DNA of 64,000 nt from Bellilinea sp040754815. GTDB taxonomy: Bacteria > Chloroflexota > Anaerolineae > Anaerolineales > Anaerolineaceae. The stretch is taken from contig JBFMBX010000002.1 of NCBI GenBank assembly GCA_040754815.1, forward strand, positions 186,001 through 250,000, in the 5' to 3' direction. Position 1 is the stretch's first letter; each line of letters starts with the position of its first letter. The notes beneath the pieces are model-generated. The model saw nothing but the letters and a program-made list of their open reading frames with translations, searched no databases and had not been told where the DNA came from. Made by a program: the position numbers and the translations under genes. Below, piece after piece: positions 17,764 through 23,344 of this stretch.

Positions 17764-17784
17764 GCGCAGGCTGGTGGCCTGCGC
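17764..17784 (-). terminator. GC-rich hairpin with CACCA loop after the zinc-ribbon gene
   Basis: GCGCAGGC-CACCA-GCCTGCGC, a perfect 8-bp stem, lies 11 nt after the zinc-ribbon stop on the minus strand. There is no T-tract. It is followed by CACCC-GCAA-GGGTG (GNRA-type hairpin, about 17736-17749) and then the next box. Confidence 0.5.
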
Positions 17785-17794
17785 TTATTTGAAA

Positions 17795-17971
17795 TCAGGC
17801 GCATTTCTTGCCGAAGCATTTTTTGCAGTATGTTCTACCGTCCAATGCGATATAGACAGCAGGGGCACGGGACGGGTTGCGCTGACGGCGGCGTTTGTCC
17901 CAAAGGTCTTTGCCACATTGGACGCACCGATAATGCGGATTGGGAGCAGCGGAAATGTGCGAGCCAATCAT
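17795..17971 (-). CDS. Small zinc-ribbon protein, 58 aa
   Basis: Two Cys pairs, CVQCGKD and CKKCFGKKC, flank a basic stretch and form a treble-clef or ribbon-type zinc site, common in small element-encoded regulators. The ATG overlaps the stop of the 128-aa gene (ATGA), and GAGGTG upstream is a usable SD within that gene's end. The partner and target are unknown. It is too short for more precise assignment. Confidence 0.6.
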   Translation of the reverse strand: MIGSHISAAPNPHYRCVQCGKDLWDKRRRQRNPSRAPAVYIALDGRTYCKKCFGKKCA

Positions 17972-18354
17972 CCCCACACCTCGTTATACATCTCGGCGAT
18001 GCGAATGGCTTTGTTGCGGTTTCCACCGGCATACAAGACGGCAAGTACTCTGGCCTGCCGGTGTTTGACCTGTGACCACACCCAAGCGCTGGTTTCACCC
18101 AGCGCATAAGTCTCACCGGCACTTTCCAGCAGCAGGGTGCAGGCATACACGCTGATGCCGGGACGCTGCGGGTATCGCTCGATGAACTCCTCCACCGTTT
18201 GGGGTGGTGTGGGACGCAGACATTCCAAAGCGTAATCCACCGCATTGCCATAGCCGTTGACTTTGAGCAGGATGGCAGCTGCAACCCGCTGGAAGTTGTT
18301 GGCGTGGTTGTCGAACCAGTCCGACCAAAGTTCGTATTCTTTCTTTTTCGCCAT
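17968..18354 (-). CDS. Hypothetical protein, 128 aa
   Basis: Not recognised. Predominantly helical with Trp-rich ends (ELWSDWFDNHANNFQRVAAAILLK, TSAWVWSQVKHRQARVLAVLYAGG). There is no signal peptide or clear catalytic motif. GAGGAGG lies 7 nt before the ATG, behind a promoter box and leader. It is co-transcribed with the zinc-ribbon gene through a 4-nt overlap. Confidence 0.6.
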   Translation of the reverse strand: MAKKKEYELWSDWFDNHANNFQRVAAAILLKVNGYGNAVDYALECLRPTPPQTVEEFIERYPQRPGISVYACTLLLESAGETYALGETSAWVWSQVKHRQARVLAVLYAGGNRNKAIRIAEMYNEVWG

Positions 18355-18470
18355 CGTTTTCCTCCTCTGCCCCTGTCCGTGACCAGGGGCGAATCTCGTG
18401 GATACGCCCCGTCACGGCGGGGAAAGAGAAGGGGGAGAAAATGCGCCTGATATTCACCTGGTAAGGTTCG
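18355..18470 (-). promoter_or_regulatory. Promoter box and structured leader (copy C)
   Basis: Minus strand: box CGAACCTTACCAGGTGAATA (about 18452-18470), then CCTTCTCT, which pairs with the SD region AGAGGAGG over 8 bp with one G-U. Next is CCCCG-CCGTGA-CGGGG, a central stem GGGGCG/CGCCCC (18386-18410) and CCCCTG...CAGGGG. CCGTGAC (minus of 18411-18417) and GTCACGG (minus of 18377-18383) are perfectly complementary although their sequence differs from every other copy. Confidence 0.65.
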
Positions 18471-18803
18471 GTATGCGTTGTTGGGGCAGCCGCATCCCTG
18501 CCGTTCCCACGTATGACTTTACCGGTGGTGCATTTGCACTCGCGGAAGTCTCGGCACTATTGTCGGAGCCGTGCCGCCCGGATGTTCCTGTGGTCGCTCC
18601 GGTCTGTCCGGCGTCCCGGTCTTTTGCTATCGCGCTCCTGGCGTGCGCTCACGCACAGCGGATAAGTGCCTAGCAAGTGCGTGGAATGGACTGGTTAAGG
18701 TGCAGTGCCGGATGTATCGCTCCGGCGGGCGGGAATTGGCGGTTAGAGCCGGGCTGGGTAAGCCCGGCTCATCCCGCAGGGGGTGCAGGTAACGGTCAAT
18801 CGG
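18471..18803. other. Intergenic region with extra box and terminator-like hairpin
   Basis: There is no credible gene. On the minus strand, GAGCCGGGCT-TACCC-AGCCCGGCTC (18746-18770) follows the Rad52-like gene as a 10-bp hairpin. CTGCACCTTAACCAG (about 18690-18705) is an additional copy of the promoter-like box without a leader or gene immediately behind it. The rest (about 18471-18690) shows GC-rich imperfect inverted repeats only and may be the remnant of a lost cassette. Confidence 0.5.
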
Positions 18804-19610
18804 CTAGCCCGCATAAGAGGCTTGCAGTGCGAGGAAGGCGCGCGCCATGCGCTGCAAGTGGACGTTTTCAGGCTTGCCTTGCGGGTCGAAGCCCTTGCCG
18901 TCCGTGTTGGCGCACCAGCGCACCCAGCCCTGCCCTACCGGGCCGCTCGCCCATACTTCGGCAAGCGTCTTGTCCTTCTGTTTGCCGAAGTGGATGACCG
19001 TTTGCCCGGGGTCGGCCAGTTCGCCAGCCGGTTCAGCAGCGGCGGGAGCAGGCTGCGGTTGGGGCGCAGGGGCAGGGGCAGGTTTCGGCACATACGCCTT
19101 GCCATTGCCGTTGCCGTTCGGGGCGGGTTGGAAGTCCTTGTGTGACCGCAAACCCAGATACACGCTTTCCTGGAAGCCAATGTTCGACACGGCGTTCCCC
19201 AAAGCATTGGTGATGGCACCCTTCATGGCGTAGGCGATGTTGGCGTTTTCGCTCGCACCGGTGGCATGCACGGAGCAGTTGTACTGGGTGTTCCCGTCAA
19301 CAAGCTTGTACCAGAAGCGCAGGTGGGTGAGAACGGCCACATAAACGCCGTACTCATTGCCCCTGGCGTTGGTGCGGGACTCGTAGCGGTATTCCAGATT
19401 GGCGGGGTCAAACTCGTAACCCCAGCCCAGACCGCAAAGACCAAACACATGGTTGAGGGTTTTCCGCATCCAGTTCGGGTCAATATCGGTCAGGTCAACC
19501 GCTCCCGGCAGTGCCTTGTACGCCCCGGCGGGCAATTCCTGGTCGAGTTGCTGGATGGCTTCTTCCAGCGTCAGACCGGTCAGGGTGAAGATGTTGGAAA
19601 GTGTGGACAT
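18804..19610 (-). CDS. Rad52/DdrA-like single-strand annealing protein
   Basis: 268 residues. The N-terminal ~165 residues read as a Rad52/Rad22 fold: LPAGAYKALPGA, WMRKTLNHVFGLCGLGWGYEF, YVAVLTHLRFWYKL and AYAMKGAITNALGNAVSNIG, the last matching the conserved helix of Rad52 and DdrA. A Pro/Ala linker (about 185-210) leads to a C-terminal basic tail. Such proteins anneal complementary strands and serve mobile elements for recombination. It has its own box and leader, and RadC is encoded just upstream. No exonuclease partner was found in the window. Confidence 0.7.
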   Translation of the reverse strand: MSTLSNIFTLTGLTLEEAIQQLDQELPAGAYKALPGAVDLTDIDPNWMRKTLNHVFGLCGLGWGYEFDPANLEYRYESRTNARGNEYGVYVAVLTHLRFWYKLVDGNTQYNCSVHATGASENANIAYAMKGAITNALGNAVSNIGFQESVYLGLRSHKDFQPAPNGNGNGKAYVPKPAPAPAPQPQPAPAAAEPAGELADPGQTVIHFGKQKDKTLAEVWASGPVGQGWVRWCANTDGKGFDPQGKPENVHLQRMARAFLALQASYAG

Positions 19611-19825
19611 GGTAAAAACCTCCTTCGTGAGATTGTTTCACGCCCCCGTCCGCAGCCGGGGGCACATGAGTGTTTTGCCCTGCTGCGTCAGGGGAGTACC
19701 TGAACGGCCTCGCTCCACCGCTCACGCTTGACCGTCAGCGGCAGAGGGAGACCGTCCAGGCGGAAGGCTTTACCAGTCCCTTTCCCTTCGCCCTGATTGA
19801 TTGACCGTTTTCACCTGTTAATGTG
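19611..19825 (-). promoter_or_regulatory. Promoter box and long structured leader of the Rad52-like gene (copy D)
   Basis: Minus strand: box GCACATTAACAGGTGAAAAC (about 19806-19825), then GGTAAA-GCCTTC (19762-19774), which can pair with GAAGG...TTTACC at the SD and start. A long stem CCTGGACGGTCTC/GAGCGAGGCCGTTCAGG follows, then CCCTG-ACGCAG-CAGGG, central GGGCA/TGCCC and CCCCCG...CGGGGG. CGCAGC and GCTGCG (19682-19687 with 19651-19656) are the exchanged loop partners. A last hairpin, CGTGA/TCACG, precedes AAGGAGG. Confidence 0.6.
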
Positions 19826-19826
19826 C

Positions 19827-19882
19827 TGCCCCTTGCGGGGAAATCACCTGCCCGGAGTTGCACCGGGTAACCTCGTCAGGTA
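19827..19882 (-). ncRNA. Three-way-junction module with TGCAACT loop (copy 1)
   Basis: Minus strand: P1 TACCTG/CAGGTG, a minimal P2 AC-GAG-GT and P3 CCCGG-TGCAACT-CCGGG, followed by ATTT and the hairpin CCCC-GCAA-GGGG that abuts the promoter box. Three other copies keep the loop and geometry with different stem bases. It lies between the RadC gene and the Rad52-like gene. It may be part of an RNA or a DNA site; function unknown. Confidence 0.5.
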
Positions 19883-19894
19883 GAGTTCACATGG

Positions 19895-19915
19895 ATGCGG
19901 GCGGGTAGCCCGCAT
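19895..19915 (-). terminator. GC-rich hairpin with TACCC loop after radC
   Basis: ATGCGGGC-TACCC-GCCCGCAT, 8 bp, 4 nt after the RadC stop on the minus strand. There is no T-tract. It has the same loop type as hairpins at 18746 and 20602. Confidence 0.5.
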
Positions 19916-19918
19916 GTC

Positions 19919-20437
19919 CTATCCAATGCCAATCCGCTCTTTGATGCTTGTCCAGCGCCCAAAATTTCCGATGACCAGATGATCCAACACTTCGATGTCC
20001 AGCAGTGACCCGGCCTGTTTCAGGTCACGGGTCAGTTGCAAGTCCTCCGGGCTGGGGGTGGGGTCTCCGCTGGGGTGATTGTGGGCGATGATGAGGGCTG
20101 CCGCATTGTTCAGGATGGCCACCTTGAAAATCTCAGCAACCCGCACACGGGAAGCATTCAGCGTTCCCTGATAGAGTTTGTGCAGTTTCAGCACCCGGTT
20201 GCGCGTGTCCAGCGGCACCACCCACAATTCCTCGTGGTCTAAACCACTCAGAAACGGCAGCAGCAAATCGGCAGCGTCCTGCGGGCTGGTGACCTGCGGT
20301 CTCTCGGCGGGAGCACTTGCGTACAACTGGTTGAGTTCTTCCCGGATCTGGTTGAGTTTCCGCCAGATGCGTTCGGCCCGGCGCAGGCCGCTCACCGCCT
20401 CGCTTTCCACAAAGGGTATCAGCAGTTCTTGGTGCAT
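19919..20437 (-). CDS. radC: RadC-family JAB-domain protein
   Basis: 172 residues. The metal-binding JAB/MPN motif is intact: IIAHNHPSGDPTPSPED with the downstream VLDHLVIG strand, as in RadC proteins of plasmids and integrative elements. An N-terminal helical region precedes it, and the helix-hairpin-helix part of chromosomal RadC is absent. The start at 20437 follows AAGGAGAGAGG; the upstream frame runs through the leader. RadC-like proteins are frequent in mobile elements, but the biochemical role is not settled. It sits next to the Rad52-like gene. Confidence 0.85.
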   Translation of the reverse strand: MHQELLIPFVESEAVSGLRRAERIWRKLNQIREELNQLYASAPAERPQVTSPQDAADLLLPFLSGLDHEELWVVPLDTRNRVLKLHKLYQGTLNASRVRVAEIFKVAILNNAAALIIAHNHPSGDPTPSPEDLQLTRDLKQAGSLLDIEVLDHLVIGNFGRWTSIKERIGIG

Positions 20438-20562
20438 GTCCTCTCTCTCCTTTGCCCCGGTCTGCACCCCAGGGCGGTATCTGATGGATACGCCCCGGTG
20501 CAGCGGGGAAAGAAAAGCAGACCGGCGGATTTGGCATTCGATATTCTCTTGTCAAGGTGCAG
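20438..20562 (-). promoter_or_regulatory. Promoter box and structured leader of radC (copy E)
   Basis: Minus strand: box GCACCTTGACAAGAGAATAT (about 20541-20560). Then CTTTTCTTTCCCC (20505-20518) can pair with GGGG(C)AAAGGAGAG across the SD, 13 bp including two G-U. Inside are CTGCACC/GGTGCAG (20497-20503 with 20462-20468) and a central stem GGGCG-TATC-CATCA-GATA-C-CGCCC. The local alternative is CCCCG-CTGCAC-CGGGG. Confidence 0.65.
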
Positions 20563-20601
20563 TTCCGGGTTTATCCGCCCGGTCGGTGATACTGGCAGGT
20601 G

Positions 20602-20625
20602 GAGTCGGGCTGGGTAGCCCGACTC
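20602..20625 (-). terminator. GC-rich hairpin with ACCC loop at the end of the 81-aa gene
   Basis: GAGTCGGGCT-ACCC-AGCCCGACTC, 10-bp perfect stem, starting at the stop codon of the 81-aa gene on the minus strand. There is no T-tract. Confidence 0.5.
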
Positions 20626-20869
20626 ATCCCCGCAGTGGCCGTTTTTCTACTGGTTTGATCCCTTTTTTGATCGCGAAGAATACGAGTGCTGCTAACCGCA
20701 GGTCGTCATTCTCGCCTTTCTTGATGTAGTTTTCTACGATGAGTGGCTCAATTGTCCATAGTTCTTTTAACGATCTTTCGTACTCGGGGATTACAAACTC
20801 GCCCACAATGTCGTAGAAATCAGGATCATCAGTAAACTGGCACAAGTAGTGAAGCATTTTTTGGGACAT
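20624..20869 (-). CDS. Hypothetical protein, 81 aa
   Basis: Not recognised. Helical, acidic in the middle, basic at the end (MSQKMLHYLCQFTDDPDFY, then AALVFFAIKKGIKPVEKRP). AAGGAGG lies 7 nt before ATG 20869. A longer frame upstream runs into the leader stem and is rejected. Its base composition is more AT-rich than that of its neighbours. It stands alone behind its own box, three-way-junction module and leader. Confidence 0.6.
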   Translation of the reverse strand: MSQKMLHYLCQFTDDPDFYDIVGEFVIPEYERSLKELWTIEPLIVENYIKKGENDDLRLAALVFFAIKKGIKPVEKRPLRG

Positions 20870-20995
20870 GGTAAACCTCCTTTGAAAAACCAGTGTTTTT
20901 TCCTTACGGTCTCGCTCCGCTGCCCACCTCACGGTAAGCAACAGAGAGAGACCGTAAGGTCGAAGGTTTACCATGTTCTTGTCTTGTTAAGGTAC
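20870..20995 (-). promoter_or_regulatory. Promoter box and SD-sequestering leader (copy F)
   Basis: Minus strand: box GTACCTTAACAAGACAAGAA (about 20975-20994). Then GGTAAACCT (minus strand of 20964-20972) is perfectly complementary to AGGTTTACC (minus strand of 20870-20878), which includes the last part of the SD and abuts the ATG. Between them a 12-bp stem, CCTTACGGTCTC/GAGACCGTAAGG (20902-20959), closes the hairpin. The sequence differs entirely from copies A-E but the design is the same. Confidence 0.65.
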
Positions 20996-20999
20996 GGCC

Positions 21000-21055
21000 G
21001 CTTGCGGGAAATCACCCCGGCGGACTTGCACCACCTAATAGCACTCTGCGGGGTG
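21000..21055 (-). ncRNA. Three-way-junction module with TGCAAGT loop (copy 2)
   Basis: Minus strand: P1 CACCCC/GGGGTG (21013-21018 with 21050-21055), P2 GCA-GAG-TGC (21041-21049) and P3 GGTGG-TGCAAGT-CCGCC (21019-21035). ATTT and a CCGCAAG-type hairpin lead into the promoter box of copy F. All three stems differ in bases from copy 3 yet pair equally well. Confidence 0.55.
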
Positions 21056-21490
21056 GAATTTTTGTTCGGGCAGGATGGGTATCCTGCCCTGCGGGGATTG
21101 GACGCCGCAACCCGTTCCCGGACTTGCCGGAGTTTGCGCCCGCTCCCCCTGAAAAGATTTGGGGTTACATGGCGCACCTCCTTTCGGTCGGGTTTTGGCG
21201 TCCGGCGGGGCAGAGCCGGAATTGTGTCTGTAGGGCTTCCGCTTTGCCGTACACATCCCCCAGTCTTGAAGGGGTCATCTCGACCCCTATCTTGCGGGGA
21301 ACGCCTGATTTATTCTGCTCCCGCCGTTGTTACGAGCCTGCCCTGACTGCCTGAACAACGGCAGTCGGGTTTGGGGTGAATTGGTTTTAGCGTCTGTCAA
21401 GACAGGGGTCTTGACTGCCCAACACAACTTACATCACCCTGAACCCAAAAGCCTGGAATCTGGCGTCTGTCAGGGCAGGCATTGTAACCC
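21056..21490 (-). other. Gene-less cassette with SD followed by ATG-TAA
   Basis: A box GAACCTTAACAGGGTTACAA (about 21485-21504) is followed, on the minus strand, by about 300 nt without a credible gene. Then comes a strong AAGGAGG (21177-21183), 6-nt spacing, ATG (21168-21170) and immediately TAA (21165-21167). This is either a start-stop element or a cassette whose gene was deleted. Direct repeats near 21395-21420 and 21465-21480 (GTCAAGACAG / GTCAGGGCAG) flank the middle. Confidence 0.45.
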
Positions 21491-21564
21491 TGTTAAGGTT
21501 CGATGCCCTTGCGGGCAGGTCACTCCTACTGGACTTGCACCAGTATTTCGCACTGTGCGGAGTG
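21491..21564 (-). ncRNA. Three-way-junction module with TGCAAGT loop (copy 3)
   Basis: Minus strand: P1 CACTCC/GGAGTG (21559-21564 with 21521-21526), P2 GCA-CAG-TGC and P3 ACTGG-TGCAAGT-CCAGT (21528-21544). ACC and a GNRA hairpin TGCCC-GCAA-GGGCA follow, then the box. P3 has the size of a tRNA T-arm, but no other tRNA arm is present. Confidence 0.55.
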
Positions 21565-21606
21565 GTGAATTTGGAGAGGGGCTTGTGGCCGCTCTCCGGG
21601 GGGACT

Positions 21607-21768
21607 TTACCGCCTGCGGTTTGTCAGGATTGCGATGATCGCTTCGCGCTCGTCTTTGTCTTTCACTTTTTGTATCAAGTGGAAGATAAAGTATTTTTGC
21701 GCCAAGTCGTAAGCAATCAGCAGCACGGCCAGGACGATCAGCAGGGGTATCACTTCGGTCAGGTTCAC
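21607..21768 (-). CDS. Small single-pass membrane protein, 53 aa
   Basis: Starts at GTG 21768 (MNLTEVIPLLIVLAVLLIAY...) with AAGGAGG 10 nt upstream. The nearest ATG is out of frame and is followed at once by TGA. One strong membrane segment (about 8-22) is followed by a Lys/Asp/Glu-rich cytoplasmic helix (LIQKVKDKDEREAIIAIL) and an RRR end. The family is unknown. The topology recalls small holin-like or conjugation accessory proteins, but nothing specific can be claimed. Confidence 0.6.
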   Translation of the reverse strand: MNLTEVIPLLIVLAVLLIAYDLAQKYFIFHLIQKVKDKDEREAIIAILTNRRR

Positions 21769-21846
21769 ATCTGGCTCACCTCCTTTCGTTCCCCACGCCG
21801 GGGGAAGAGAGCAGCCCTCTCCCACCGGAATGGAGAACGAAAGGGA
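21769..21846 (-). promoter_or_regulatory. SD-sequestering leader of the 53-aa gene
   Basis: Minus strand: CCTTTCGTTC (21835-21844) is exactly complementary to GAACGAAAGG (21782-21791), which contains the 5' part of the SD AAAGGAGG. Between them a stem GGGAGAG/CTCTCTTCCC forms. The design matches the other leaders. Upstream TTTTACAATCG could serve as a -10 element, but the standard box is not evident. Confidence 0.6.
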
Positions 21847-21926
21847 CTTGTCCCAGTGGACGCCGGTGAGGGTGAACCGCTCGATTGTAAAAGTCCCGCC
21901 ACGGGCTTTGTAAGCCGGTGGAAAGT

Positions 21927-21970
21927 GGCTGTCCGGGAGTTGCACCCGAAACCGGCTTTGACCGTCAGCC
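21927..21970 (-). ncRNA. Three-way-junction module with TGCAACT loop (copy 4)
   Basis: Minus strand: P1 GGCTG/CAGCC (21966-21970 with 21927-21931), P2 CGG...CCG and P3 CGGG-TGCAACT-CCCG (21934-21948). A further hairpin lies just downstream. It is less regular than copies 2 and 3. Confidence 0.45.
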
Positions 21971-21976
21971 GATAAC

Positions 21977-22022
21977 GAAAAAACCCGCTGGCAAATGCTT
22001 TCGCATTCGTCCAACGGGCTTT
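21977..22022 (-). terminator. Intrinsic terminator on the minus strand
   Basis: CCCGTTGG..GAATGC-GAAA-GCATT..CCAGCGGG followed by TTTTTTCG on the minus strand: a long stem with GAAA tetraloop and T-tract. No gene was identified immediately upstream on this strand, so it may insulate the small-gene block from the plus-strand genes to the right, or act as an attenuator. Confidence 0.65.
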
Positions 22023-22500
22023 GTGGCCGGTTTGACGCTCTTTCAAACGGGGGGCTTGTGGCCGCTCCTGACCGTATTTTAGCAAAAGGAAATTCGGAGC
22101 GCAAGTAGTTTTTCCCAAAAAGTTTAGACTGAAAAAAATACCGGATTATTGAAACCAGTAGCCTAAGCGTTATACTAATCGAAAAGGGGGATCATTGTTA
22201 TAAAAATTTTATTTAGCCAGCCATATACGAAAAAATTGGTCTTTTTATCCTGATTATCAGGGTAATGTTTTTTCAACGCTTTCCGGCTATTCATTATTGG
22301 CTTTTTGACTGTATAATTTATAAAGATCTGTTTGAGAAAACATAGTTTAATATGCCACGTCTCTTAAGATTATAGCCATTTACGTTTCCTAAGATGGCTT
22401 AGTTCAATGCAAATTGATGTGGCGGTGTGTTGAATTGAAATTCAGTATTGGCCCTGCCTGCCACATCAATTTTTTAGTTATCTGTCCGCAAAACAAAAGA
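22023..22500. other. AT-rich intergenic region with a 13-bp inverted repeat
   Basis: No gene is supported between the terminator and the membrane protein at 22501. AAATTGATGTGGC (22411-22423) and GCCACATCAATTT (22460-22472) form a 13-bp inverted repeat with a 36-nt loop, followed by TTTT. It could be a terminator, a recombination site or a leader structure. The sudden drop in G+C marks the boundary of the GC-rich element block. Confidence 0.5.
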
Positions 22501-23337
22501 ATGGGGATAATAAGCACATTCAACAACCGGGAAATAGCAACCGCAGTCTGGTTCACAATTGCTTTCTTATGGGCAATATCAATTAGCGGTGTACGGCGTT
22601 CAATTCATGATTTGCTCAAGGTTTTCTTTACCCCAAAAATCATTATTCCAATAATGGTCATGCTGCTTTACATAGTATGCATGATTCTAATTTTTGAAAA
22701 AATCGGTTTTTGGGATGAGTCTGCACTTAAAGATACTGTTTTATGGACTTTAGGTTCTCCCTTTGCCTTATATTTCAGTCTTGACAGAGTATCGCAAGAT
22801 GATAATTATTTCAAAAGGGTGATTCTAGATAATCTGAAATTTGTTCTAATTTTGGAGTTTATTGTAAATTTATATTCGTTCAGTCTCCTGGCAGAACTAA
22901 TCATAATACCAATCGTTAGTGTAATGCTATTGATGAACGCTTTTGCAGAATTGAAACCAGAATATAAGCAAGTAAGCAAATTACTCAATTTTATTCTAGG
23001 AGTTTTTGGTCTTTATCTTATCGCGTTCACATTCAGGGAAATTGTTCTTGATTTCAAGAATTTTGCTTCATTGAAAAACCTAAGAGATTTCTTGTTGCCG
23101 ATATCGTTTTCGATTGCGCTTTTACCTTTCCTTTACATAATGGCATTATTTATGCAATATGAAACATTCTTTGTCCGCATAGACCTTGCAAATAAAAATT
23201 CGGATGTTGCAAAATATGCAAAAAGGAGGGTTTTAGTAACGTGCCATCTTAACTTATCCAAGTTGAATAGAGTTTCAAAAAAGGCAGGCTATCCAAAGGC
23301 GAACAACGAGAAAGATGTATTAGAATGGTTCAAGTAA
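22501..23337 (+). CDS. Hypothetical multi-pass membrane protein
   Basis: 278 residues from ATG 22501 (MGIISTFNNREIATAVW). About six to seven hydrophobic segments span residues 10-220, then there is a basic cytoplasmic tail of about 60 residues. No family is recognised. AT-rich, unlike flanking genes, and paired with a TIGR02391-type gene 7 nt downstream, a combination suggestive of an acquired two-gene module. An earlier in-frame start at 22414 lies in the inverted repeat and is not preferred. Confidence 0.6.
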   Translation: MGIISTFNNREIATAVWFTIAFLWAISISGVRRSIHDLLKVFFTPKIIIPIMVMLLYIVCMILIFEKIGFWDESALKDTVLWTLGSPFALYFSLDRVSQDDNYFKRVILDNLKFVLILEFIVNLYSFSLLAELIIIPIVSVMLLMNAFAELKPEYKQVSKLLNFILGVFGLYLIAFTFREIVLDFKNFASLKNLRDFLLPISFSIALLPFLYIMALFMQYETFFVRIDLANKNSDVAKYAKRRVLVTCHLNLSKLNRVSKKAGYPKANNEKDVLEWFK

Positions 23338-23344
23338 AAAGATA

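Noticed and set aside
15718..20617. Plus-strand frames across the minus-strand gene block (e.g. 15720-16310, 16713-17516, 18847-19233)
   Set aside because: Pro/Arg/Gly-rich translations without SD, lying opposite recognisable genes and running through the leader hairpins.
20968..21177. 69-codon minus-strand frame starting at a GTG
   Set aside because: It runs through the three-way-junction module and promoter box of the next gene, so the sequence is better explained as non-coding.
21491..21564. tRNA gene suggested by the T-arm-like hairpin
   Set aside because: P1, P2 and P3 do not form acceptor, D and anticodon arms and no CCA or anticodon loop fits.
16005..21846. Classical integron array
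   Set aside because: The repeated boxes do not match GTTRRRY/RYYYAAC and no integron integrase was found; genes carry their own promoter-like boxes.
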